A DNA stretch of 64,000 nt from Camellia lanceoleosa (Eukaryota > Streptophyta > Magnoliopsida > Ericales > Theaceae). A program made the position numbers and the translations under genes. Positions 1 to 11,759 of this stretch are shown piece after piece (the first letter of the stretch is position 1; each line of letters starts with the position of its first letter). The notes under the pieces are model-generated. The model was not told where the DNA came from. It did no database searches and saw nothing but the letters and a program-made list of their open reading frames with translations. Location: NCBI GenBank assembly GCA_025200525.1, contig CM045768.1, forward strand, positions 48,372,425-48,436,424, given 5' to 3'.

Positions 1-374
1 ATGATGTAGGTAGGCTTCGGTTTGGTTATTTCTGTTGCCCTTTTTGGTGTTTCTTTTCCTTTTTTTTCTTTCAAATACTACGTGGACATTTTTCTGAATT
101 TTTTTTTTCTGTGCACGTAATATTACTATTCCTCAAAACCCTTCCCCCCCCCCAAAAAAAAAAATAAAGCATCAACACGGAAATAAGTTTACCTTTTCTC
201 ACAAAAAAAATACAAATCCTAATTCCCAAATGCACTATTTTACAACAGAGATTCCTAAAGGTGCAATTTCCACCCCCAGTAGATGTACATCAATAGGCTA
301 TATAAATCAGTAAAACTATAGATCAAAGTCTAAACAAAAAAGCAGAAAGTGAAAAAACAAGTTTTTAAAAACAA

Positions 375-3300
375 TTAGAAGAACAAAGCGTTGTAGAACA
401 ATTGGTTCCAAGTATCAGGCAAGCCAGGAAGGCACCAATGGCTACAATCAGCGGAGTGGTCAGGGTTAGCTCGTTGCTCGGGGCTCAGATCACCGCTGTA
501 GATAGAGGGGTGCGCGTCTTTTCTCATTGCAGACAATGTTGTTATGTCGAGGAGGTATGTTGGACCGATCATGTCCTTTATTACTGCCTCAATTACCTTC
601 ATTTGATCAGGGTACGGCCCCGGGTAGGCTGTGCCACTCGTTGGCACGGTTTCGCCATAACAGCTCTTTGTTGCTGCCCCTGCATTCCATTCTGCTGGGC
701 TGCAATTGTGGTATTTATTAACAATGTTTTAATTTTCAATTTAAATTACCAACAGATTAAAGCCCAGGAGGGAAAGTTAATGTAAAACTAATAATACCGA
801 GGAATTTGGTCAAAATCCCTTTATAATATAATTTTAATGTATTAAGAATAAGTACAAATTTTTAAAAAAAAAAAATTAATACACATCATTATTATCAAAA
901 TTTTAAAATAATATAATTTTTTATGTAAATGTTGATTTTTAATAAAATTCAGTGTGTTTGGTTTAAGTTTTCTATATTTAAGTTTTTTTTTAAATTGAGT
1001 TTTTTTTTATTTTCTTATTTTTTTGTTTTTAGTGAATATTTTTAAAATTTTAAACTTTTTTTCTTTTTTACTTTTTAGATGCACATTACTTAGATGTATC
1101 TAAAAAGTAAAAAATTTGTGAAAAAATATTTTAAAAAATTAATAAATACATAAAAATACAAAAAATGTATTGAATTCTTGTATTTTTTTTATATTTTTGG
1201 TATTTAGTGAATTTTTATAAGATTTTTTTTTACAATTTTTTATTTTTATTTTTTAGGTGTATTTATGTTAGGTGTGTCCAAAAAGTAAAAAAAAATTGCT
1301 TAAAATATTAAAAAAATTTAGTAAAAACAAAAAAAATAAGAAAATTGAATTTTCTGAAAAGTATTTTTAGGAAAATGGAACCAAGCAAGCTGTATTTTTA
1401 GAATTCTCTCATTAAAATCTATTAAATAAGATTCATGTTGATTATTAAATTCTTAAAAAAAAAAATAAATTTATTGTTAAAATTGATGTAAATAATAAGA
1501 GTAACATGTTACTCTATTTAATAGGAACATGCTATTCTTTTTTAACAATTATTTTATTTAATAGTAACATGTTACTCTATTTTACAATAACATATTACTC
1601 TGATAATATTGTTTAAGAAGGAAAAAAAAGTTTGTTTTGTCCTTACTTAATTATATATTTTTTCTTTAGAGTGTTTATAAAGTAAAATAAATTAGATTGT
1701 CTTTTTTATCAAACAAAAGTCTAATGGAGAAGTTGACTAAAAGTAAAATAAATTAGATTGTTTTTTTTACCAAATAAAGGATCACTGGAAGAGTTTTGAT
1801 TAAATTTTTCTAATTATAAAGGTGGGAAAAAATTAAAATCAATATGCAACCGTGAATCTTGCAAGGGAAAAGCCTGTCTCTCCCGTCTATTTCAGAGCTG
1901 CAGAGCCTAGCTCGGGTGGAAGGGCCCACTAACGGCTCGATACGATAATCAGTGTTGTTTATTTTTTTAAACAGTCGTGTTACGTCGCTCGAATTCCTTC
2001 TCCCTTAATCTCCCGAATTGAAAATGACGTCGTTTCACATCGTTTGAATTTTTTTTTTTTTGCAGATCGAAGAACGGAGAAGAAGAAGGAGGAGGGAGGA
2101 GTGGAGGTGGCGGAGGCAGGAGGCAACGATGACGGCAAATTTGACGCGGGTCTGGGCTGACGACCGGGATTTGGCCGACGGCGGCGTGAGGTCGCTTCTT
2201 CCTTCTCTTTTTTCTCCTCTCCTCCGATTTGCGAGTCGACAATGGAGGAAGAAAAAAGGGAAAAAAAAAAAAAACGAAAGCCCAAAACGACGTCGTTTTG
2301 GACTTTCGGGGGATTAGGGGGGAAAGGATTCACGCTACCAAGCTTTATTCTTTTTTAAAAGTTAATGAGTGAGATGCAATTTTTTTTTTTTTTTTTTTTC
2401 CCTGTGGATTTCACAATTTTTAAAGTGACTGGGGTCTATTTATAAATGCGTACAATTCACATCATAAGTAGTATGAGTCACTTGGGGAGTTGTGGGTCCT
2501 ACAAAAATGAGTCTCTATCATTGTTATATTTTAAAGGGTAAACTATCAATGTGCCTGTTTGTACAATTATAATCACTTTATTCCAAATTTTCGAACAATT
2601 TAAGCTTATTTTGATGTGTTTGGTTTAGCTTATAGCTTTTTGGAAGTCGAAATCACTTATTCTTTGAGTGGGGCGTAAGATGCTTTAAGAATAAGCTAGA
2701 AATCGACTTAATTTGAAAGTTATAGTATATAATTTGTTTAGGCATAAGCTATAAAATTTATGTTCGCTTCCCACAGCTCTACCAAACAGCACTATTATAT
2801 GTCCTAATAGTTAGATTTAATTTCCAGCAAGTCCTATTCAAAATAAGTCTTGATAAAATTGTAGCTAAAAATAATTTTTTTGTGATAATTTTTTATATAT
2901 GTCGCTAAAAATTGACAATTAGTGACTTTTGTCATGATTTTTATAAATTGTCACTAAAACTTACAATTAGTGACTTTTTTTATGACAAATTTTTTCCATA
3001 GAACCTATTAAATAATAAGTTCACTTATTAAGACCTACACGTAAATATTCCATTTTTAAATGGATGAATTATAAATACACCTCTAAAGTTTGCTTAAAAT
3101 ACAGATTACCCTCTGTAGTTTGAAAAATTACAAATACCCTCTTATTAGAATTTTTTATTTAATAGAATTAACTAAAAAAATGAAATTCATAATTGCTTTA
3201 ATATACAATAATAAAATTATCTAAATTATTAATTAAAATATATTTTTAACATCATTAAAAACTATTAATTAATCTGATAATTTATTAATAAAAAAGACAA

Positions 3301-4732
3301 TTTGTTATGAAATTAAAAATCTCATGGAGTGAAATGAAATTTTCAAAATCATAGGGACAATTCGTATTTTAATCAAATCTCATGAATATATTTGTAATTT
3401 ATCTTTTTTAAATTTATTTTATGTAGATGATTCATTAAAAAAACAAAATTTAAATTGATTATTTAAAATGAATCAAATGAAAAAAAAAAAAAAAAATAGT
3501 TTGGGAGACTTTTGTATAGGGCCTACTAAATGGAGTTATTGTCTAATAGGTCGTATGATAATTAATGATATTTTTCATTATACACTATTAAAAAATCATA
3601 AATTATTAATTTTTAGTGATATTTTGAAAATTGTCACTAATTATAAGTTTTAGTGACAGTTTAAAAAATTTGTCATAAAAAAATTCATTAATTTTCAACT
3701 TTTAACGATAGTTTGAAAATTATCACAGAAAAATGTCCATAATTATAAGTTTTAGTGATAATTTATAAAAATTGTAACAAAAAAAAGTTACTAGTTATCA
3801 ATTTTTAGTAATATATCTAAAAAATCGTTATAAAAAATTATTTTTAACGATGATTGTACTAAAATTTATTTTCAATAGGACTTGATGGAAATATGTCCAA
3901 CAACTTATTGGTAGTTTACCCTTCTTTTCTTTTCTTTTTTTTGGTTTTTAGTGAATGCTTTTAATATTTTAATAAATATTTTTGTTTCTTAATGTACTTA
4001 ACTTAAATGTACTTAAAAAGTAAATTATTTAAAAAAATATAAAATAAATTCAATAAATACACAAGAATGAAAAATTATATTAAAATTTTGTAATTTTCTT
4101 TTAATAATATTTGTATTTAGTTAATCATTTAAAGATTGTTTTTATGAATATTATACTTTTTATAGTGTATCTAAAGTAGGTCCATTTAAAAAATAAAAAA
4201 TTGCTTAAAATATAAAAAAAAAAAAAAAGAAATTTATTAAAAAGTCTTCTTTCAAATACTTGTATCCCACTTAGTTCATAAGATATTTTTATATTGCAAT
4301 AAGTCCTATTATTTTGAATATTTGATTCACCAAATCTTAATTCTCATATATAATTTATTTTATGTACAATTTTACCTTTATAAATATATTTTAAACTCTT
4401 AACAATTTGGTGATGTGAACATTCATATTAAATAAATTAAATAAATTTGACAGTGTAAATATTCATATTGACAATATGAATGTTTACATTTTCTGTGTAA
4501 ATGTTCATATCATGGAACATTCTCATTGTTAATGTGAACATTAATGGGTGCTTCACTCTATTATTATTAGGAGTATTTTGATAACTATGTCATTCATAAA
4601 ATTTATTGAAAAATAAGAAAATAATTTGGATTAAATAGAACATAAGTAAGTGAAGAGAGATTTATGAATAAATACTACTAAAAAATACAAAAAATTAAAA
4701 AATTATTTTTTTAAAAATCAGTCTCAAACAAT

Positions 4733-4763
<31 letters not shown>

Positions 4764-6491
4764 TTACTTATAGTGAGTGGGAGAGATGGATTGGAAGAAG
4801 ACTCTAGTAGTAGTTGGGCTAACATTGGAGTCAACCCACTGGGCCCAAGTTCTCAGCCCTTTATCTAAAGCAACCAAACGATCCATATCTTCATACAATG
4901 TCCCACCTGATTCCATGTAGTCCCACCTACACATTACATACAATCGTATAATTTATTTTTCCTTTTATTTATTTATTTTTTAAATTTAATTTAATAAAAT
5001 CAGAGTCAAATTGCTAACCCTTGGAGAGATCCCTTGTGACTCCACCAGTGACCGGTGTTAAATGACAGCACATCCACACCAGTCCACGCCTTCCCATTCC
5101 CTGATATATCATCCAATCTCAGAACTCTCTTCCCTTCCACTGCTTTGATGTCCACCAGATACGGTGCTCTGTAGAACGACACGGCCACACCGTACTCCTG
5201 CATTTTACCATACCATAAACCACAATTTTAGGCTCTTAAAAAATGCTTGAGAATTAACAATAGCCGTCTGATTAAGATCACAGGCTCACCAAGAATTTGA
5301 AGGTTGAGAGGGGATCTCCTCTGGACAATTGGGTGGGCGATCGTGGCACCGCAGCTGAAATCATACAAATCAACGACTCCCATTGGTTCTTCCCCAACGA
5401 GTCTCCCACAAACATCACGGTCTTCCCTTGCACTTTCAACAGAAAATCAAGCCCGTTGAACCTGCGTAGTACCATAAAAAAAATATGTTATGAGAAGAAG
5501 ATTATGATGACATCTAATGTACAAAACCAACCTATGAGAATTAAGCGCGAAAAATGGAAACAAGTCTACTTATTCTAATAAATAAATAAATAGAATTTGA
5601 AATACAAAATTGGTATCTTATAGAATTTTTATATAAAACTCATGACCATAATTTTAAGACTGATATTTTTTAAAATATAAGCCATCTTGATGTATATTTT
5701 GATTTTAAATTATAAAATCAAAACTTGTCTCATCATTTTATATAGTTCTTTTATTTGTATAGCACTAATTTTTAGGATAAATTATTTTATTTTATTTTTT
5801 TAGATTGATTTTAAGAGAAATTGTCGAGTATTCTGAAACAAATGTATATAACACTCCAATCAGATAGTTATTAGTCTATAAAGTTGGATATATAACAACA
5901 GCATGAGAAGTGATGATTGATTAACATTATTTTAAATTCAATTTATACAAAACTTAAATTATGAATAATTTTCTAGGCATATCATGTGTGGAAGAAAAAT
6001 TCCAAGTGTAGATAATCCTATACAAGTGAAAGAACTGTATATAATTTTGTGATTAGATTTTGTACACCATATCAGAGAATTGTGTCCGATTTTATAATCA
6101 AATTCTGTGCACGTGAAAAAACTGTTTTTGAAATGGTAAGGTACCTGGGGAGGTCACAATTAGCAGGTTTCCAACGATATTTGAGGTAATCAGAGTCGGG
6201 TCGACCATACATTTGGCAGTTGAATTGTGGGTCAATGATTGGACAGGCAGAGAATTGATACAGAGGATACGTGTCATCCCGAATCCAAGTACCCATAAAC
6301 ATATCACACGACATTTGATTGGCTTGGATCATAGGTCCTCTGTTGTGATGGTGGTCGCGACTGTGGTGGTGGTTCTTCAAACCACCTAGCAAAACTGGTG
6401 AAGCTTCATGGCTTTCCACCAAAACAAGACACAGAATTGCAATGCAATACCCAAAAGCATAGCAAGAAGATTGCAAAAGAGGAAGAGACAT
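375..6491 (-). CDS. Trichome birefringence-like (TBL/PMR5) protein, probable cell-wall polysaccharide O-acetyltransferase; 5 exons
   Basis: Exons, in order of translation: 6145-6491, 5290-5461, 5019-5197, 4768-4926 and 375-699. They join at GT-AG sites and keep one frame for 393 residues, within the usual TBL range. I chose the ATG at 6489-6491 because a hydrophobic signal/anchor segment (residues about 6-25) follows it; the in-frame ATG at 6588-6590 would only add a Ser-Leu run encoded by a CT microsatellite. Visible features are the Cys-rich N-terminal PMR5N-type domain, the GDS motif ([14 protein letters not shown], Ser near residue 137), [30 protein letters not shown], and the C-terminal DxxH motif (DCSHWCLPG, Asp370 and His373). 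Family knowledge: TBL proteins are Golgi enzymes that acetylate xylan, mannan, pectin or other wall glycans with a GDS/DxxH catalytic set. All catalytic residues are present. The substrate cannot be told from sequence; the short form resembles the TBL37-45 group. Intron 4 is unusually long. Confidence 0.92.
1850..2335. other. GC-rich island with ACGTCG palindromes and purine/pyrimidine tracts, inside TBL intron 4
   Basis: This stretch stands out from its AT-rich surroundings. It has the core GACGTCGTTT near 2024 and a longer perfect palindrome CAAAACGACGTCGTTTTG near 2282. Between them are a poly-T tract ending in GCAG, a GA-rich block, and then a CT-rich block followed by an A-rich one. Open frames on both strands here are rich in Arg, Glu or Pro and look like by-products of composition. 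A second island of the same design lies at 23070-23460. It may be an old repeat or relocated promoter/first-exon material; no gene call is made. Confidence 0.5.
2611..2792. mobile_element. MITE fragment, same family as 11515-11759 (hAT-like ends)
   Basis: The segment matches the element at 11515-11759 through shared phrases such as TTATTCTTTGAGTGGGGC and CACAGCTCTACCAAACAG. The right terminus ending in ACCAAACAG is kept, while the left terminus is missing or strongly diverged. No coding capacity. Confidence 0.6.
2819..3891. mobile_element. Terminal-inverted-repeat DNA element of about 1.07 kb (non-autonomous)
   Basis: The left end near 2819 (CAGCAAGTCCTATTCAAAAT) is matched in inverted orientation by the right end near 3891 (CAATAGGACTTGATGG on the plus strand), and similarity runs inward for about 60 bp. 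Subterminal parts repeat the theme TTAGTGAC...GTCACTAA. The centre (about 3055-3405) reads like a second small repeat, with phrases such as CCTCTAAAGTTTGC and CATAGGGACAATTCG. No transposase frame is present. Confidence 0.6.
4737..4763. repeat. (GA)n microsatellite at the intron 4 donor of the TBL gene
   Basis: About 13 GA units lie directly downstream (minus sense) of the 5' splice site at 4767, so transcripts would carry a CU repeat just after the donor. Confidence 0.9.
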
Positions 6492-6495
6492 TGCC

Positions 6496-6498
<3 letters not shown>

Positions 6499-6528
<30 letters not shown>
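6499..6528. repeat. (AG)n microsatellite in the 5' leader of the TBL gene
   Basis: About 15 AG units on the plus strand give a CT run in the transcribed strand, 8 bases upstream of the chosen ATG at 6489-6491. CT-rich leaders are common in plant genes. The run also creates an open Ser-Leu frame that can mislead start calling. Confidence 0.85.
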
Positions 6529-6530
<2 letters not shown>

Positions 6531-6734
6531 GTGTGTTAGGGGCTTGTAATGGAGTGGGGTTTTTGTTGTGTCGTGTTGTGTTGTGTGCATGTGAAGTATG
6601 GTTCGGTGAAGGTGGCCCTGTTCTGTGACTCTTTTTTGACTTAGTGAGGTTTGATTTGAACCAATAATTGAGATGAGCAGTTGAGTTGAACATATGAATT
6701 ATGAGTTCCCATTAGCTCATTTTTTATTAAAAAC

Positions 6735-6895
6735 TTTGTGACTGAGGGGCGACGCTACCTTACCATCAGTGCTGTCACTCAAACCTCGAGTTTTTTTAAA
6801 AAAATTTCTATAAAATAAAAAATAAAAAAAATAAAGTCGCCCCACCTTACCATAAGTGCTGTCACTCAAACCTCGAGTTTTTTTTAAAAAAATAT
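6735..6895. repeat. Direct repeat of about 60 bp, two copies about 103 bp apart
   Basis: The phrase GTGCTGTCACTCAAACCTCG occurs near 6769 and again near 6860, each within a block that starts with CCTTACCAT and ends in a T/A-rich tract. The second copy borders the fold-back element that follows. Confidence 0.6.
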
Positions 6896-7290
6896 TCTAT
6901 ATAAAAAAAATAATAATTTAGAGAATTGACTCACTTTTCAAATTATTTGGAAAACTAACCTGTTTTTTAAAATCCCATTTTGAAAATGTAATTTTAAATT
7001 GAAATTGTATTTTCAACTTATAATTTTATTTTGAAATTGCACGTTAAAAATGCAATTTATGATGACATGCACTTCATTTTTTGAAATTATATTTTTAACA
7101 TGCGATTTCAATGTGAAATTGCATATTGAAAATGTAATTTCAATTTCAAAATCGTATTTTCAAAATGCGAGTTAAAAAAGCAAGTTAGTTTAGTTTCCTA
7201 TGTAGTTTTAAAAGTGAATCAGTTCTCTAAATTGTTTTTTTTTGTGAATATTTAAAAAAAAAAAAAACTCCTCAAACCTTCGGATGATTT
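6870..7290. mobile_element. Fold-back element with long inverted arms
   Basis: The left arm (about 6870-6968, including TTAGAGAATTGACTCACTTT) is matched in reverse complement by the right arm (about 7169-7285, including AAAGTGAATCAGTTCTCTAA). The loop (about 6970-7165) is built from alternating short forms of GAAATTGCATTTT in both orientations. There is no coding capacity. This is a MITE-like or fold-back insertion in the upstream region of the TBL gene. Confidence 0.55.
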
Positions 7291-7427
7291 TTTTTTAAAT
7301 ATTTTATTACATTGTTATTATATTATTTTTAGGAAAGAAAACAACAACTTGAACCCACTAAAATATAATTTTGAACTCTTAATTTTCAAAACCATTACTT
7401 TGATCCCACTAGCTAGTAATAAATCTA

Positions 7428-8249
7428 TTAATATTAATATAAGAAAAATTATATTTATATGTGTACTAGTTTGTTTGTATTAGTTGATTAGAATTAAATT
7501 TATAAATTTATTTCAATATATAAAATTATTATTATTTTTATAAAATGGATGTAAACTGATATCTTTATCTCCTATATCATGAGATTAGATTATGAATCCC
7601 AACGGTCAAAGTGAATTCGTTGTTCCACAGCATTTTTGCGAAATGAACATGATTTATGTGATATATACTGAATTGTTAATCCAATAACACTACTTATGGA
7701 GTAAAACAAACATGCCTTTCATCTTGATGTATGATTATTTAGTTACATATATAAAAAAGATTTATTTCGTAGTGTTGATAATGATATTATTATACAACAA
7801 TTTTAAAATATCAAATCTTATCAAAATGAATTGTAATTTATCTTAATATTAATATAAGATAAATTATATTTATATGTGTACTAGTTTGTTTGTATTAGTT
7901 GATTAGAATTCAATTTATAAATTTATTTCAATATGAAATTATTATTATTTTTATAAAATGGATGTAAACTGATATTTTTATCTCCTATATTAGGAAATTA
8001 GATTATGAATCCCAATGGTGAAGTGAATTCGTAGTTCCACAGCATTTTTGCAAAATGAACATGATTTATGTGATATTTACTGCATTGTTAATCCAATAGC
8101 ACTACTTATGGAGTAAAACAAACATTTCTTTCATCTTGATGTATGATTATTCAGTTACATCTATTGAAAAAGATGTATTTCGTAATGTTGATAATGATAT
8201 TATTATACAACAATTTTAAAATATCAAACCTTATCAAAATGAATTGTAA
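7428..8249. repeat. Tandem duplication with a 415-bp unit
   Basis: Copy 1 (7428-7842) and copy 2 (7843 to about 8249) share nearly their whole length, from TTAATATTAATATAAG to CAAAATGAATTGTAA. Shared landmarks include GTACTAGTTTGTTTGTATTAG and CACTACTTATGGAGTAAAAC. Differences are scattered single bases. No coding frame was seen. Confidence 0.85.
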
Positions 8250-11200
8250 AAGCTCATATATTAACTTGTGTTTTTTTTATTTATTTAGAAAATAGTATTA
8301 ATTTATTGAAATTTTCTTTTATTTATAATTTGATAATTTAAATTAATTTGTTGATTTAAAAAAAATAAGTGATAGATATAATTGATGCAAAATTTTATAA
8401 AATATATTGGCACTACTGAAAATTTTCTGAAGTCAATAGACAAAACATATTTTTGTCCCACACATTGTTATTCCGTTCACGTTGTGCTGTGAGTTTTGTG
8501 TTGTGTGTTGTCAATTGATGTTCGCTTTTTTGGTTGATGTCTTCATGGCCCGTTTGTTTGAGACTATGGAAAGAGAATTGAGATCGGTAGTGAGGTGGGA
8601 TTTATTACTTTTATGTTTATTTTGAGAGATAGAGAGGGGATTCGTAATTCCTTCCGGATTATGAATCTTCGAGGGGATTCGAATGAGCCTCCAACACTTG
8701 ATATTAGAAAAATAGTCCGTCGGATTATTTTTCTATTTTTATTTTTTACATGTTAGGCATTTTTTTTTTGAATATTAATGTTTAATTTTTTGTATTTTTT
8801 GTTAAGTAAAAATTATTTTTTTATTTGTTTTATTTCTTTCTAAAATTATTTTATTTTATTTTTTACATGTTGGGCATTTTTTTTGAACATTAATGTTTAA
8901 TACTTTTGTATTTTTTTTAATTAGTTTTGTTATTTTATATAAAAAATAATTTAACAATCCCTACACCGAATTATCGTCAAAATAAACATAATTTTATTTA
9001 ATCTCCTCACTATAAATCTCTTTCATTCTACTTTTAAAAACAAATCGGATTATGTTTGTTTGGTCCACGCCCTTTCCAGCGTGTTTAATTTCATGGTTCT
9101 TAGAGACTGACTACATTCAATTGCTTTATTCATTTTGTAAGTTTTTCAGTTTTTAATTTATATTTATAAAATTTAAAAAATTATCATAAAAATTTGTTTG
9201 ATAATTTTTTTAATTTATAAATAGTTGTCTCAATTTATCAATTTGAGAAAAAAACGTAAACTCAAAAAATGAGTTTACGTTAGTTTTTAAATAGAAATTT
9301 AAAATTTTGACTAACAAATTTTTTTTTTCAAATTATTTTTTTTCCAATTAATTTTTTTAATTAATTTTTTTTTCAATTATTATATATATGATTCTATTGT
9401 CATAAATAATAAAAAATAAATATAAATATTTTAAGCCTAAACAAATATATTTTTTAATTTATATTTTTAAAATTTTTCAAATATTTTGTTCAAACTAAAC
9501 GCATTTGTAGTTTATGTTTTTCTAAAAATAAACAAAAACCAATTTATAAAATTTTTGTAAACATAAACAAAAAAAACGTAACTATTACCAAAAGCTGAAA
9601 TATAGTCGGCTATTTTAATTGACTTTTTAATTATTTAATTATTTTAATTTGACTAAAAAAGTTATTTTAGATTGATAGTTAGCTTATTCTTTTTCTTTTT
9701 CTTTTTCTTTTTTTATAGTTAATTTGATGGCAGTAAGAGAAAAAATAAAATAATTATAATTTTGATGTGACATTTTATCTTATTAATTATTTTATTTTTA
9801 TTAATTATTTTAGTCAAACTTTGATATCCCAAACGGAGCCTCAATAATTATAACAACGTTATTTTATAATATTTTTTTATCATAAAATGAATGATAAGTA
9901 TAAGTTTCAAAATAGGTGGTCAATGAGTTCAAAAAAAAAAAAAGAAAAAAAAAGGTGGTCAATATTTTTTAAACAATTATTATGTAATAAAGGTGTTATA
10001 AATAATGGATTAATCTTTTCTTTTCTTTTCTTTTTGGTGAAAAATCTATATACACTACAAAAGAATCAATCAAAACGGATCCCTTGGTGAGGAATAATAC
10101 CTAAGAAAAATGCCTAAGACCCCTAGTGGGGGTCACTGGGAGTCGTGCGTGTAGGAAGGTGATTGGCCCAAAAAAATTTTTTTTTTTTTTGGATTTCAGC
10201 AAATGGGGCGACGCCATGTCACTCGAGTCGACCGCCAGTGGGGGTCTGAAGCACAACCGAATACCTAATCAATCCTGAGGATGCTCCAGAAGTGAGCCCC
10301 ACCGTTTAGATTCTAAACAATTTTGGTGCATAAATTTGGTCATTCTACCATTACTTTTATTACAATGTTTTTGAATGCATGCCACAAGGTTTTTAAAGCT
10401 ACATCAAGAAAGTAATATTAATGTTAAATTTACTATTTTTTATTTTTAGTACCAAAATTGAAAGTTAAATCATAAACAATTTTGACGCAAAAATTTAGTC
10501 ATCCTAACAGTACTATTTTCAAAATGCAATGTGGCACCTCCATAATTTAAAGGTGTTAAATCTCTAATACAACCCATGCAGTAATGCATGCAATCAACTT
10601 CCAAAACAGCTACAGCTGTGCCATTACTGTTGTTGCATGTGGAAAATAGGGTCCAACTAATTTTTAAACAATAAATTAATTGATTGATTTTCTGGTGCAA
10701 AAAGTAGAGAACATTACTGAAAATTTTATAAAAATAAAGGAAAAAGATATATAAATGTGTGTGAATTATGTATGTATATATATATATATGAAGAGGAAGG
10801 CCAATTGGGAGAATGGGTCCAAATATTTCCAGAGCCATTGTTATCAATGCTTCACTGTCGGTAGAGAGTGAGCTCACCCCTCACCCCAACTTGGTATGGG
10901 ATGTGTTTGGATTGGTATTTGCAGCAGCCCCTCCAAGTTTAATTCTCTCTCTAAAAAAAAATTATTAAAAAAATATATATATTTTTTTATAACCGAGAAC
11001 CGATTTTAGCTAGTTAGGGTTTTTTGGACCTGTCATGGGAATGCAAATTCAGGGTATGTATGATCACCAACTAGCTTCTTACAAATAAGATATCAAAATT
11101 TAAACATAGGACTACTTAAATAAAATTTGGGTGATTTACCATTTAAACTGATCTTCACAAGTTCTCTAAACAAATTATTGGATGCTCGTAGAGTACTAGT

Positions 11201-11514
11201 ATTGGCACGTGATATCTTTCACTAATATTGTCACGTAATATGTCAATTCTTGTCAAAGTATATATTGGCAAATTTTTGGAAACAAGTTATTTGCTTTGCC
11301 TCAACTACATATTCATAGGACATCATTCTATTCTTCAAATGTAGAATTACTGTAATCATATAGGATCATCCTCCATCATCAATCATCTAGTTATACTATG
11401 GTGAAATTTATCAAACACTTTAAGAAGGAAAAAAAAATTTCCCAAACTTAATTTTAAGAAATTAAAGTTTTGTTAAACTACAAAAGATGATGAAAGAAAG
11501 AAACAATATATGTG
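8250..11514. other. AT-rich intergenic stretch with a few repeats, no gene seen
   Basis: The stretch holds long A and T runs, a MITE-like block at about 9590-9842, a block with GGGGGTC palindromes near 10105-10260, and a short TA microsatellite near 10775-10788. The 135-residue minus-strand frame at 10470-10877 has low complexity, crosses the microsatellite and matches no family I recognise, so it is not called. Confidence 0.6.
9590..9842. mobile_element. MITE-like repeat, family also present at 28366-28590
   Basis: This block and the one at 28366-28590 share an order of phrases: GGCTATTTTAAT near the left, GAGAGAAAAAATAAAAT in the middle, TTTAT(C)TTATTAACTATTTT-type text, and a right end with CCAAAC. 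The right end here reads ATCCCAAACGGAGCC. No coding capacity; both ends are diverged. Confidence 0.45.
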
Positions 11515-11759
11515 CCTATTTGGTGCAGCTTAAAAGCTACTTATTTCAGCTTTCAGCTTAATTTAAGCTATTTGATGTGTTTAATTTAGCTTATAACTTA
11601 TAGCTTATAACTTTTTGAAAGTCAGAAAACAGCTTATTCTTTGAGTGGGGCAGGAAATGCTTAATTTATAAGTCAAAAATCAACTTATGTTCATAGTTAT
11701 AAGCTATAAGCTGTTTAGACATAAGCTATAAATATTTTTCCACAGCTCTACCAAACAGG
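11515..11759. mobile_element. MITE with CCTxTTTGGTxxAGCT inverted ends (hAT-like)
   Basis: The left end CCTATTTGGTGCAGCT and the right end AGCTCTACCAAACAGG are inverted copies of each other. The interior is rich in AGCTTATA/TATAAGCT repeats. The family recurs, truncated, at 2611-2792. A clear 8-bp target duplication was not found, so assignment to hAT rests on terminus style only. Confidence 0.65.

Larger units (their letters stand above)
700..4767 (-). other. 4.07-kb fourth intron of the TBL gene, packed with repeats
   Basis: The donor GTAACT at 4767 is followed immediately by a CT/GA microsatellite, and the acceptor GCAG ends at 700. The intron is far longer than the other three (363, 92 and 683 bp). 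Inside are AT-rich repeats, a GC-rich island near 1850-2335, a MITE piece near 2610-2790 and a terminal-inverted-repeat element at 2819-3891. Two related AT-rich blocks lie at about 949-1390 and 3925-4240; both contain a sequence close to CTAAAAAGTAAAA. A 60-bp direct duplication lies near 1680-1770. The motif AGTAACATGTTACTCTA recurs near 1499 and 1563. No coding region was seen in it. Confidence 0.8.

Noticed and set aside
402..785. Plus-strand frames over the last TBL exon
   Set aside because: They are mirror frames of a conserved minus-strand exon with the TBL DxxH motif.
1967..2333. Arg- and Pro-rich frames in the intron island
   Set aside because: Composition of GA/CT tracts explains them, and both strands are open at once.
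10470..10877. 135-residue minus-strand frame
   Set aside because: It crosses a TA microsatellite, has Tyr/Ile runs and matches no family. I could not support it as a gene.
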